Origin: Spirochaetia bacterium
GTDB taxonomy: Bacteria; Spirochaetota; Spirochaetia; CAKZLE01
Assembly: GCA_021736385.1 (NCBI GenBank)
Contig: JAIPFY010000015.1
Location: forward strand, 1 to 53,650
Direction: 5' to 3'
DNA: 53,650 nucleotides
The stretch's first letter is position 1. Every line of letters starts with the position of its first letter. A program made the translations under genes and the position numbers. The notes under the pieces were generated by a model. It saw nothing but the letters and a program-made list of their open reading frames with translations, was not told the origin of the DNA and made no database searches. Below, piece after piece: positions 1-8,050 of the stretch.

Positions 1-33
1 AAAAAAGGAGCTGCTCAATGCAGCTCCTTTTTT
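1..33. terminator. Bidirectional intrinsic terminator
   Basis: A perfect inverted repeat has arms at 1-14 and 20-33 around a 5-nt loop (TCAAT). The GC-rich core GGAGCTGC/GCAGCTCC is flanked by six A on one side and six T on the other, so it works as a Rho-independent terminator on either strand. It lies 18 nt beyond the stop of the minus-strand purine permease and probably ends that transcript. It may also end a gene arriving from outside the left edge. Confidence 0.9.
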
Positions 34-50
34 CGTGACGTACCTGTCTA

Positions 51-1337
51 CTATGAGAGAATGAGTTTCAGGATGAACAGGATACCTACGATGATTGTCA
101 TCAGGTTGATATCTTTCACCTTGCCACTGAACAGTTTCAGCAGGATCCATGAGAGCATACCGATCATGATACCATCAGCGATGCTGTATGCGAGAGGCAT
201 GACGATAAGTGTCAGGAATGCTGGGACTGATTCTGTATAATCTGAAAAATCGATCTCTTTTACAGGAGTGATCATGAACAGACCAACAAGGATCAGAGCA
301 GGTGCTGTAGCAGCACCGGGGATAGCGAGGAACAGTGGTGAGAGGAACAGGGAGAGCAGGAACAGCACAGCTACGGTCGCAGCTGTCAGTCCGGTCTTTC
401 CACCCTGAGCGACACCGGCAGAACTCTCTACATAGGTGGTCACGGTACTGGTACCGAGACATGCACCGACGGTAGTACCGATAGCATCTGCCATGAGAGC
501 CTGTTTGACTTTCGGGATGTTGCCTTTTTCATCGAGCAGTCCGGCTTTGGTAGATACACCGATGAGTGTACCGACGGTATCGAACATATCAACAAAGAGG
601 AAGGTGAACAGGACGATCAGCATATCGAAGGTGAACACACTGGCGAATTCGAACTGGAAGAAGATCGGAGCAAGTGATGGGGGAGCCCAGTTTCCGCTAG
701 GAGCCTGAGTGATTCCGAAGAGAAATCCGACCAGGGTAGTTGCGACGATACCGATGAGCAAAGCTCCTTTCAAGTTGAAGGCAAGCAGTACACCGGTGAT
801 CAGAAGACCGATCATGGCAAGCAGTGCAGTGCCAGAGGTCAGGTTTCCAAGGTGAACAAGGGTAGCTCCGTCATCGACGATGATACCGGCATTCTGGAAA
901 CCGATAAAAGCGATGAATAGACCGATACCGACAGAAATAGCCTTCTTAACATTGGTAGGTATGGAATTTATGATCGCTTCACGAATATTGAAGATCGTGA
1001 GGATGATAAAGATGATACCTTCAAGGAATACAGCGGTCAACGCGAACTGCCATGAGTATCCCATACCGAGTACGACAGTGAATGCGAAGAACGCATTCAG
1101 TCCCATACCGGGAGCAAGAGCGAACGGCAGGTTTGCAGTAAAAGCCATCACAAGGGTGGCGATCGCAGACGAAAGAGCGGTAGCAGTGAAGATCGCACCA
1201 AAATCCATTCCAGTCTCACTCAAAAAGAGCGGGTTCACTATGAGAATATACGCCATAGTGAGGAATGTCGTAAGACCAGCGACGACCTCTGTTTTCACAT
1301 CAGTCCCGTGCTCTTTCAGCTTAAAAAATTTTTCCAT
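51..1337 (-). CDS. NCS2-type purine permease (AzgA/PbuG/GhxP-like)
   Basis: This is a 428-aa, very hydrophobic multi-pass inner-membrane protein expected to import a purine base (adenine, guanine or hypoxanthine) by proton symport. The N-terminus (FFKLKEHGTDVKTEVVAG, then a TTFLTMAYI segment), the stretch LPFALAPGMGLNAFFAF and the later FLFVDMFDTVGTLIGV motif are characteristic of the AzgA-like branch of the nucleobase-cation symporter 2 superfamily; length is normal. The ATG at 1337 has a purine-rich ribosome site (AGGAGAGG) just upstream. It is divergent from adenine deaminase, which fits import followed by deamination. Exact substrate cannot be read from sequence. Confidence 0.93.
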   Translation of the reverse strand: MEKFFKLKEHGTDVKTEVVAGLTTFLTMAYILIVNPLFLSETGMDFGAIFTATALSSAIATLVMAFTANLPFALAPGMGLNAFFAFTVVLGMGYSWQFALTAVFLEGIIFIILTIFNIREAIINSIPTNVKKAISVGIGLFIAFIGFQNAGIIVDDGATLVHLGNLTSGTALLAMIGLLITGVLLAFNLKGALLIGIVATTLVGFLFGITQAPSGNWAPPSLAPIFFQFEFASVFTFDMLIVLFTFLFVDMFDTVGTLIGVSTKAGLLDEKGNIPKVKQALMADAIGTTVGACLGTSTVTTYVESSAGVAQGGKTGLTAATVAVLFLLSLFLSPLFLAIPGAATAPALILVGLFMITPVKEIDFSDYTESVPAFLTLIVMPLAYSIADGIMIGMLSWILLKLFSGKVKDINLMTIIVGILFILKLILS

Positions 1338-1385
1338 CTTTCCTCTCCTTAGGAATTAAATAATGCTTCACTCAGTGTACTATGT

Positions 1386-1435
1386 TTGTATTTTCTTGTA
1401 CAGAAAAAAATATTTATTGTTGCGTTATGTTGCGT
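1386..1435. promoter_or_regulatory. Divergent control region of purine permease and adenine deaminase
   Basis: The 149-bp gap between the two divergent purine genes is AT-rich, unlike its surroundings. It holds an exact direct repeat TGTTGCGT at 1418-1425 and 1428-1435, spaced by 10 bp (one helical turn), which is a plausible regulator site. A weak plus-strand promoter candidate is TTGTAT (1386-1391), 17-bp spacer, AATATT (1409-1414). No purine riboswitch architecture was recognised. The regulatory role is inference. Confidence 0.35.
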
Positions 1436-1486
1436 GAACACGAAACTCATGATAGGCTGAACAGAGGATCAATCCGGAGGTACGAC

Positions 1487-3223
1487 ATGACCGAACGAAC
1501 ACATATAACTGAACTCATCGAAGTCGCATCAGGCCGCAGGAAAGCCGATCTAGTCATTAAACATGCCAGGATCGTAGATGTATTGAACCATAAGATCATT
1601 GAGGGTTCCCTTGCGATAACCGGTGGACGCATAGCCGGGATCGGAGCCTATGAAGGGCATACAGAGATCGATGCACACCATAAATACCTGCTGCCGGGTC
1701 TGATCGACAGTCATGTACATATAGAATCGGCCATGACCTCCCCAGAGAGTTTCGCATCTGCCGTGGTGCCCAGAGGCACCACGACCGTCATCGCTGACCC
1801 CCATGAGATCAGCAATGTCTGTGGGCTCGACGGGATACAGTACATGCTCGATGCGACTGAACAGGTTCCGCTGAGGGTCTTCATGATGCTGCCCTCCTGT
1901 GTTCCGGCCACAGATTTCGAGCATGCAGGAGCCGTATTGGGAACAGAGGAACTCAGACAGTTCATGGGACATCCCAGAGTCCTGGGACTCGGTGAGATGA
2001 TGGATTATCCTGCAGTGGTCAACGGCTCGGATCCTGTGATCGACAAGCTGCTGCTAGCCCTCGAAGCTGGTAAGCAGATCGACGGGCACAGCCCGATGCT
2101 CGAGGGGAGGGACCTATCGGCCTATGCCGCAGCCGGGATCTCGACCGACCATGAATGTTCGACGGTCGATGAGATGCAGGACCGGATCTCACGGGGCATG
2201 TATGTGCTCATTCGCGAAGGGTCGGCAGCTCACAACCTCTCGGATCTGCTTCGAGGTGTCACCGAATCGAATTCCAGAAGATGCCTCTTCTGCACCGATG
2301 ACCGGCAGCCTGAGGATATACTCAAGAGCGGACATATCGACAACCATCTTCGTCTTGCGGTCTCCCATGGCATCGATCCTGTGACTGCTGTGCAGATGGC
2401 AACGATCAATGCAGCCGAATGCTATGGACTCAAACGCACCGGCGCCATAGCTCCCGGGTACGCGGCTGACTTCGTCATCGCCAGTGACCTTGAACAGTTC
2501 GTAATCGAGCAGGTCTTCATCAACGGAAAGCTGGAAGCTGCAGAAGGCCTGATGGTGCATGAGATGAGTAACTCAAACATACAGGCTGTCACCGACACCG
2601 TGCATGTCTCAGGGTTCACCCGTGAGTCGCTGAGACTGCCTCTTCGCAGTGCTCTTGCGAGAGTCATTCGTATCAACGCCCGCTCACTGGTGACCGAACA
2701 GGCCATTCGGAAGGTGTTCCGTGATGAACGGGGAGATTTCAGGCATGATGACCGCCTCGATCTGCTGAAGATGGTGGTGGTCGAACGCCACAAGCACACC
2801 GGGAACGTGGGAATCGGTATCGTTGAGAACTACCACCTCACGGGCGGGGCCATCGCCACCACGATCGCTCACGACTCCCATAACATCATCGCGATCGGGG
2901 ATACTGATGAGGACATATTCCTGGCGATCGAGCATCTCATCTCGATCTCAGGCGGGATCACCATGGTAGCCGGAGGGAAGGTGCTTGATGCACTGCCCCT
3001 GCCCATCGCAGGTCTGATGTCAGATCAGTCAGCTGAATATGTGGACAGAAAATTACAGGCCATGCACGAAGTCGCCTTTGAACGATTCGGGATCAACCGG
3101 GATATCGACCCCTTCATGACCTTGAGCTTCATGGCACTGCCGGTCATACCGGAGATCAAACTCACAGATATGGGGCTCTTCGATGTCAGGACCTTCTCGT
3201 TCATCGATATATCTGTCGATTGA
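1487..3223 (+). CDS. ade: Adenine deaminase
   Basis: This 578-aa amidohydrolase-superfamily enzyme converts adenine to hypoxanthine and ammonia in the cytoplasm. Family marks are the early metal-ligand motif DSHVHIES (His76 and His78), then RGTTTVIADPHEISNVCG, LGEMMDYPAVV and DGHSPMLEG; the C-terminal half has the adenine-deaminase-specific HKHTGNVGIGIV and GGITMVAGG stretches. An in-frame ATG exists further upstream (1382 region), but the ATG at 1487 is chosen because GGAGG (1476-1480) sits 6 nt before it and homologous proteins start there. The stop overlaps the convergent ABC ATPase gene by 23 bp. Neighbouring permease implies purine salvage or purine use as a nitrogen source. Confidence 0.95.
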   Translation: MTERTHITELIEVASGRRKADLVIKHARIVDVLNHKIIEGSLAITGGRIAGIGAYEGHTEIDAHHKYLLPGLIDSHVHIESAMTSPESFASAVVPRGTTTVIADPHEISNVCGLDGIQYMLDATEQVPLRVFMMLPSCVPATDFEHAGAVLGTEELRQFMGHPRVLGLGEMMDYPAVVNGSDPVIDKLLLALEAGKQIDGHSPMLEGRDLSAYAAAGISTDHECSTVDEMQDRISRGMYVLIREGSAAHNLSDLLRGVTESNSRRCLFCTDDRQPEDILKSGHIDNHLRLAVSHGIDPVTAVQMATINAAECYGLKRTGAIAPGYAADFVIASDLEQFVIEQVFINGKLEAAEGLMVHEMSNSNIQAVTDTVHVSGFTRESLRLPLRSALARVIRINARSLVTEQAIRKVFRDERGDFRHDDRLDLLKMVVVERHKHTGNVGIGIVENYHLTGGAIATTIAHDSHNIIAIGDTDEDIFLAIEHLISISGGITMVAGGKVLDALPLPIAGLMSDQSAEYVDRKLQAMHEVAFERFGINRDIDPFMTLSFMALPVIPEIKLTDMGLFDVRTFSFIDISVD

Positions 3224-3998
3224 CCGTCGAACGGAACACGATGTCCCTGTCCTCATGATGCAGGACCTCGATGGACGTATCGTACAGTTCTGAGATGAAC
3301 GCTCCTGTCAATGCCTGCCCAGTAGGCAGGTTGCGCAGCAGTTTTCCCTGTTTGAGCATAGCGGTGTAGTGAGCGGTCTCAGCAGCGAAGTTGGGATCAT
3401 GGGTGGTATACAGCAGCGTCATACCACTTTCGAGCAATCGGTGCATGATATCGATCACGATGGAGATATTCCCCGGATCGAGACTGCTCGTCGGCTCATC
3501 GAGAATGATCATCTCAGGCTGCTGGGCTATGGCACGGGCAAGCATGAGCAGCTGCCGCTGACCTCCCGAGAGGGAGGTGACCGAACGCTGCGGCGAAAGA
3601 TCGAGCTGTACCCGCTCAATAGCCCACAGTGCGATTTCGATATCTTCTGATGAGGGTTTTGCCAGTTGTGGAAGATAGGGAGCCCTGCCGAACAGGACAT
3701 AATCCAGCAGTGTGAATGAGAACTGAAGCGGTTCGTTCTGAGGGACGAGGCTGACGATCTTGCCCCGGTCTCTGCGTGAGTAGCTGTGAATGGGTGCACC
3801 CTTGAGCAGGATCGTTCCGGTATCAGGAGCTTTCCATCCCAGGAGCAGATCGAGCAGGGTGGATTTGCCAGCGCCATTGGGGCCCAGGATCGCTGTAGCC
3901 CTATGTTCTGTGATATCCATGGAGACCTGGTTCAATGCATGCGCATGGGAAGCAGGATAGGTATACGAGACATGATCGAGTTCATACATATGGCTCAT
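3201..3998 (-). CDS. ABC importer ATPase (FecE/BtuD-like)
   Basis: A 265-aa nucleotide-binding subunit of a FecCD-type metal/chelate importer, acting on the cytoplasmic face. It has Walker A GPNGAGKST (about 39-47), signature LSGGQRQ (143-149), Walker B IILDEP (164-169) and a switch His in TTHD near residue 196. The start is the ATG at 3998, which overlaps the permease stop (ATGA); the open frame extends further upstream but that part is only permease sequence in another frame. Last of a three-gene operon (binding protein, permease, ATPase). Its end overlaps ade tail-to-tail by 23 bp. Confidence 0.93.
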   Translation of the reverse strand: MSHMYELDHVSYTYPASHAHALNQVSMDITEHRATAILGPNGAGKSTLLDLLLGWKAPDTGTILLKGAPIHSYSRRDRGKIVSLVPQNEPLQFSFTLLDYVLFGRAPYLPQLAKPSSEDIEIALWAIERVQLDLSPQRSVTSLSGGQRQLLMLARAIAQQPEMIILDEPTSSLDPGNISIVIDIMHRLLESGMTLLYTTHDPNFAAETAHYTAMLKQGKLLRNLPTGQALTGAFISELYDTSIEVLHHEDRDIVFRSTVNRQIYR

Positions 3999-5026
3999 AT
4001 CGATTCCCCCAGACCACGTTTCGAGCTGAGCATCAGCACGAACAGCATCGTACCGAACAGACTGGAAACGATACCCAGCGGCAGTTCTCCAGTGAATAGA
4101 GATCGTCCGAGCGTATCGCACACCAGCAGATAGATCGCACCGATGAGCATGGAGCCGGGCAGGGCGACACTGGCGTTCGAACCGAAGATCCTACGCGCAA
4201 GATGCGGGACGATCAACCCGATCCAGCCGATGAGACCCGATACGGAGATCACAGCCGCAGTGCCAAGAGTCGCGGTGAAGAGGATCAGCCGTTTTTCCAT
4301 GACCGGTGACAATCCCAGTGTATGGGCTGTGCGGTCATCCATCGACAGCAGATTGATCCGCCATCTGAAGAAGAACATCAGGATCAGGGATCCGAGGGTC
4401 ACAGGCAGGATCGAAAGCAGCTGGTTCGTATCGATGTTCCATAACCCTCCGAGCAGCCAGAAAGTGATCTCCTGCAGTTCACTCAAAGGATCAGCACCGT
4501 ATTTGATCAGCCCGATCCCTGAGGAGAAGAAGGCGGAGACGGCGATCCCTGCAAGGATGAGTCTCAGGATCCACCCGCCGAAATGGAACCTTCGGGCAAG
4601 CATGAAGGACAGAGAGAGACCCAGTACAGCAAAAGCCGCTGAAGAGAGCTGGATCAGCAGCGTCTGATACCCTACGAGGACGATCGCAAGGGCGGCACCG
4701 AACGCAGCTCCCTGAGAGACACCCAGGAACCCAGGTTCGACCAGCGGGTTCGAGAAGAGCATCTGAAAGACGAACCCGGACCCGGCAAGGACTGCCCCTG
4801 CGAGCATCGCCGTGATGATCCTCGGCAGACGAAGCTGCATGACGATAGTCTGCCCGGTGCGGTCCTGCAGGAGTATCCTCAAAGGGGTGAACCCGGCTGA
4901 AGGGTACCGTCCGATCCCTAACGAGATCAGGGCTGTGAGGATCAGCCCCCCTGCAAGCAGATACATGATACGTCTATGACGCGACTGGACTGCTGCAAGG
5001 GACCTGTCAGTCGATTGATGCTTCAT
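3995..5026 (-). CDS. FecCD-family ABC transporter permease
   Basis: This 343-aa polytopic protein is the membrane channel of the importer. FecCD/BtuC family features visible are the LRLPRIITAMLAGAVLAGSG block, the SNPLVEPGFLGVSQGAAFGA segment and the coupling-helix region SVSGLIGWIGLIVPHLAR near the C-terminus. It has one permease subunit type, so a homodimer is expected. Its start overlaps the binding-protein gene by 20 bp and its stop overlaps the ATPase start by 4 nt, so the three are translationally coupled. The family carries siderophores, haem, cobalamin and, in the MolBC subgroup, molybdate or tungstate. Confidence 0.93.
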   Translation of the reverse strand: MKHQSTDRSLAAVQSRHRRIMYLLAGGLILTALISLGIGRYPSAGFTPLRILLQDRTGQTIVMQLRLPRIITAMLAGAVLAGSGFVFQMLFSNPLVEPGFLGVSQGAAFGAALAIVLVGYQTLLIQLSSAAFAVLGLSLSFMLARRFHFGGWILRLILAGIAVSAFFSSGIGLIKYGADPLSELQEITFWLLGGLWNIDTNQLLSILPVTLGSLILMFFFRWRINLLSMDDRTAHTLGLSPVMEKRLILFTATLGTAAVISVSGLIGWIGLIVPHLARRIFGSNASVALPGSMLIGAIYLLVCDTLGRSLFTGELPLGIVSSLFGTMLFVLMLSSKRGLGESI

Positions 5027-6137
5027 ACCGCTCGATTATCTCCTGAAGTACATCCTGATCCGTTATGCCGTACATGGTACGATAGAACTCCAGAAGCGTA
5101 TCGGTAAAGGGTTCCTGTCCATAGAGTTCGGGATGCAGATCCATGGAGAGCCATCTGAGACCAAGGATCCATCGTGTATCCGGTTGAGCCCAGTTATGAT
5201 AATCAGCAGGGAAGGCCTTCACATTGCCTTCTGTGACTGCACTGAGATCCTGCCAGAGTTCAGATGCTTCGATCTGATCCAGGAACACCTGTACCGGTAT
5301 CTTGTAGCTGATGAGGTATATCCTCTGTGGATCCCATGCAGCGATCTGCTCGAAATTCACCTTCTGCCAACCAGAGGTCCCGTTCGTCTCTTTCCACAGT
5401 GCATCAGCCCCTGCAGTCTCAGTCATGATGGTCTGGATCCAGGTCTCCGGTGCGGTCTGAAAGGCAGTGACCCCGTCCCGCAATGATCCGTAGAGCAGCA
5501 GGACCCGCTCTTTCTCCTCGCTGCTCACATCCTTCACTGCAGTTTCCACCTGATCGATCATCTTCTGGTAGTAGGTGGTGATCTGTGCAGCGCGGTCCTC
5601 TTCCTGCAGCAGGATTCCCAACTGGGTGATCTCCGCAATATAGGATTCAGGAGATTCCAGATCGAGGGTGAATACCGGGATGCCCAGTTTCTCGAGCTGT
5701 ACTCCGAGCGATTCATAGTTCCTGCTCTTGATGAGTACCAGATCAGGCTGTGCCGCAGCGATCTCCTCTGCACCCACCGAATGGTCAAGACGTTCGGAAG
5801 GGCCGAGTTCAGGGGCTATGAGTTCGAAGAAATCACCCAGTCCCTGGTTGGTCATACCCAGACCTACGACCTTGCTTCGGGCTTCAGGGAAGAGATAGAG
5901 CGCATCTGCAACGATCATGGTAGCTTTTCCCGCTGCCATGATGCGTTCTGCGGGTCGTTCCAGCGTCACAGCGCGACCGAGTGCATCGACTGCCGTGATC
6001 GAGATCGTGGATGCTTCCTCGATGGGCTGGACCGCAGGCGGTTCTTCCTGTCGTGCGCAGCCTGTGGTGAATATCAGCAGGATCAGAGCGATCGATGCTG
6101 AGAGCCTTATGTGATCAAGGCGGTGTCTGTTGTTCAT
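5007..6137 (-). CDS. ABC importer substrate-binding lipoprotein
   Basis: A 376-aa class III periplasmic binding protein. The N-terminus has a hydrophobic signal ending in a lipobox (FTTGC, Cys27), so it is predicted to be membrane-anchored. The mature part opens with DALGRAVTLERPAERIMAAG, the usual start of the TroA-like/FecB fold, and contains AAQPDLVLI and the late NWAQPDTRWILGLRWL block typical of iron-chelate or MolA-like binders. First gene of the transporter operon. The ligand is not determined by sequence. The neighbouring molybdenum-hydroxylase maturation genes make an oxyanion such as molybdate an attractive but unproven candidate. Confidence 0.9.
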   Translation of the reverse strand: MNNRHRLDHIRLSASIALILLIFTTGCARQEEPPAVQPIEEASTISITAVDALGRAVTLERPAERIMAAGKATMIVADALYLFPEARSKVVGLGMTNQGLGDFFELIAPELGPSERLDHSVGAEEIAAAQPDLVLIKSRNYESLGVQLEKLGIPVFTLDLESPESYIAEITQLGILLQEEDRAAQITTYYQKMIDQVETAVKDVSSEEKERVLLLYGSLRDGVTAFQTAPETWIQTIMTETAGADALWKETNGTSGWQKVNFEQIAAWDPQRIYLISYKIPVQVFLDQIEASELWQDLSAVTEGNVKAFPADYHNWAQPDTRWILGLRWLSMDLHPELYGQEPFTDTLLEFYRTMYGITDQDVLQEIIERYEASID

Positions 6138-6150
6138 ATCGTACCTCTTT

Positions 6151-6200
6151 CATCGTGTTCTGCGACGATGCTACCATTATATATAAGAAAATACAATGGT
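6151..6200 (-). promoter_or_regulatory. Promoter and leader dyads of the ABC importer operon
   Basis: On the minus strand a perfect -10 hexamer TATAAT (6181 to 6176) lies inside an inverted repeat, ACCATT at 6173-6178 and AATGGT at 6195-6200. Closer to the gene is a second dyad, CATCGT (6151-6156) and ACGATG (6165-6170), which would fold as a 6-bp hairpin in the 5' leader just before the GAGG ribosome site. No convincing -35 box was found. The arrangement suggests a regulated promoter between the Se operon end and the importer, but the regulator is unknown. Confidence 0.4.
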
Positions 6201-6785
6201 TTATGATATATTGACAGCACCATTTCCCTCAAGAAGTGCTTCAGTGATCGTATACATATTCGATATGATCCCTACAGCGAGCTTGTCGGTAAGATGGTAG
6301 TAATCAAGACAGGTCCCGCATACCAGGATCTCTACGCCTGAGTGTTCGAGCTTCTGCAGGTCCGAGAGCGTCCGGGCCCCCTCGGTGGCAAGGGAGACAG
6401 ATGAGTTCATGAAGACCAGCCGGGAGGGCTTCTGATCGAGTTCGGTGAGTGCATAGAGGAACCCGCGCATCAGCAGCGTCCCGAGAGCAGCATCACCGCT
6501 CCCCAGGTATTCAGAGGAGAAGAACAGCGTCTTCGGGGCAAGAGATGCCGTATCTGAGACCTGCTTCCTTTTGGAGTCTGTGGTGATGGTGAATTCACCA
6601 TGTTCTTCGAACACTGAAAGGTTGGTGTATCCAGAGCGGGTGAGAAACCGTTTGACATTCTCTTTTGCAGGTTCGTTGTCTACGATGATCTGAAGGGTCG
6701 TGAACCCTCCCTCATCTACCGCCTGCTTCGTCAGGATCACGGGCTTGGGACAGGGTAGGGCGCGTGCATCAATCGATCTGTTCAT
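6201..6785 (-). CDS. yedF: Selenium metabolism protein YedF (TusA-like + DsrE-like)
   Basis: A 194-aa two-domain protein. The N-terminal TusA/SirA-like domain has the CPxP motif (ALPCPKPVI, Cys12), which in this fold carries sulfur (here possibly selenium) as a per-selenide/persulfide. The C-terminal half resembles DsrE-type proteins and ends with a second cysteine pair, VCGTCLDYY. This architecture is the YedF family linked to selenium-dependent molybdenum hydroxylases. The open frame extends upstream, but the ATG at 6785 is chosen for its AAAGGAG ribosome site and because the family starts there. Last gene of the Se operon; its start overlaps the DUF3343-type gene by 17 nt. Confidence 0.88.
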   Translation of the reverse strand: MNRSIDARALPCPKPVILTKQAVDEGGFTTLQIIVDNEPAKENVKRFLTRSGYTNLSVFEEHGEFTITTDSKRKQVSDTASLAPKTLFFSSEYLGSGDAALGTLLMRGFLYALTELDQKPSRLVFMNSSVSLATEGARTLSDLQKLEHSGVEILVCGTCLDYYHLTDKLAVGIISNMYTITEALLEGNGAVNIS

Positions 6786-7023
6786 ATCTGACTCCTTTTC
6801 TCTCGTTCTTTCGTATATGGTATATCGCTTCGATGCCCTGAATACCGGTCGGGACGGCACTGCACTGAATCGAAAACCCGCATTCAGAACTGATCTCTCT
6901 GGGGGTCGGTATGAGAAGGAAGCTCGCCTCATCCCGGCTGAGGAACACCTCCTCGGCCTCCATGGTGTAGAAGGTCGACAGGAAGGTGATCAGGTACCTG
7001 AACTCCTGTGTACTCTCAGACAA
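6769..7023 (-). CDS. DUF3343-type small protein, putative Se/S carrier (TTG start)
   Basis: An 84-aa protein lying between selD and yedF. The sequence FRYLITFLSTFYTMEAEEVF, then FLLIPTPREISSECGFSIQC, matches the DUF3343 pattern as I know it (N-terminal beta strand plus 'IPTPREIS..CG'); the Cys in ECG is the likely functional residue. No ATG or GTG fits. A TTG at 7021-7023 is preceded by GAGGAG with a 7-nt spacer and overlaps the selD stop by 8 nt, which fits coupled translation. Members often accompany YedF, SelD and the EF2568-type desulfurase. Carrier function is inference. The gene is easily missed because the frame is open far upstream through selD. Confidence 0.8.
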   Translation of the reverse strand: MSESTQEFRYLITFLSTFYTMEAEEVFLSRDEASFLLIPTPREISSECGFSIQCSAVPTGIQGIEAIYHIRKNERKGVRYEQID

Positions 7024-8050
7024 TGACGATCTCCTCGATCTCCCCGGTGACCGTCCCGATACGTACCGCTTCGATACCCCGATCATGCATCTGTGAGATG
7101 ATCTGCTGCTCATCCTGTTCTCCTGCGGTGAACAGCAGTCCCCCTGAAGTCTGAGGATCGAACAGCAGATCGACGAGATCCGCATCAAGTGAATCGTAAT
7201 CACGGATGAACGATGATCTGAACTCCTTGTTGCGATAGGTCCCCTCAGGGATCAGGCCAAGGGATATGTATTCAAACACATCAGGCAGTACCGGTAGAGC
7301 AGCAGCTGATATGGTCAATCCGGTGCCGCTTCCCAGGATCATCTCACAGGCATGTCCGATCAGACCGAATCCCGTGACATCGGTGCAGGCTGAGATATCG
7401 AAGCCGCTGATGACCTCGGCGCTCTGCCGATTGAGTTCGCTCATCGATCGGATCGAAGCCTGCAGTGCCCGGTCTGAGACCATCTCTGCCCGCAGAGCCG
7501 TATTGATCAGACCGGTGCCAAGGGCCTTGGTCAGGAAGAGCGCATCACCCCTTCTGGGGGTGTTGTTGCGGAGCATGCCGGCGATCTTCAGGATCCCGGT
7601 CACCGAGTAGCCGAACTTCGGTTCTGGATCATCTACACTGTGTCCACCGACAAGAGCTGTCTCTGCTTCGATCAGCGCATCCAGACCTCCTGCGGTGATC
7701 TCTCTGAGGTACGAAAGATCCAGATCATCCTTCGGGAAGCAGACCACGCTGACAGCAGTAAGCGGTCTTCCCCCCATGGCATAGATGTCAGAGAGGGCAT
7801 TGGCTGCAGCGATCCTGCCGAAGATGAAGGGATCATCAACGATGGGTGGGAAGAAATCTATCGTCTGGATCAGAGCATCGGTATCATTGATGGCATAGAT
7901 CCCGCAGTCTTCACTGGTGGTATAGTCACCGAGCAGTTGGGGATAGGCCGGCTGTGTCAAGCCGCACAGGGCCTTATCAAGAAGCCCCGGCCCCAGTTTG
8001 GCACCACAGCCTGAGAATCTGGTGTAGGTAGTAAGTCGTACAGGTTTCAT
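7016..8050 (-). CDS. selD: Selenide, water dikinase
   Basis: A 344-aa enzyme making selenophosphate from selenide and ATP, the selenium donor for selenoproteins, selenouridine or the Se-Mo cofactor. Visible marks are the N-terminal glycine-rich loop SGCGAK (Cys15, Lys18, equivalent to the catalytic Cys and Lys), the ATP/metal motif [36 protein letters not shown], and [15 protein letters not shown]. The usual second loop Cys (GCGCK) is Ala. There is no in-frame UGA, so it is a Cys-type SelD. Start ATG overlaps the desulfurase stop (ATGA). With no selA/selB in sight and SDMH genes around it, the product probably feeds the molybdenum hydroxylase cofactor. Confidence 0.96.
   Translation of the reverse strand: MKPVRLTTYTRFSGCGAKLGPGLLDKALCGLTQPAYPQLLGDYTTSEDCGIYAINDTDALIQTIDFFPPIVDDPFIFGRIAAANALSDIYAMGGRPLTAVSVVCFPKDDLDLSYLREITAGGLDALIEAETALVGGHSVDDPEPKFGYSVTGILKIAGMLRNNTPRRGDALFLTKALGTGLINTALRAEMVSDRALQASIRSMSELNRQSAEVISGFDISACTDVTGFGLIGHACEMILGSGTGLTISAAALPVLPDVFEYISLGLIPEGTYRNKEFRSSFIRDYDSLDADLVDLLFDPQTSGGLLFTAGEQDEQQIISQMHDRGIEAVRIGTVTGEIEEIVIV

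Noticed and set aside
1338..1486. Purine riboswitch between the purine permease and adenine deaminase
   Set aside because: The expected three-way junction with paired loops and conserved core bases could not be traced on either strand; direct repeats were noted instead.
7016..8050. Selenocysteine (in-frame UGA) version of selD
   Set aside because: The active-site position is an ordinary Cys codon and the frame has no internal UGA.
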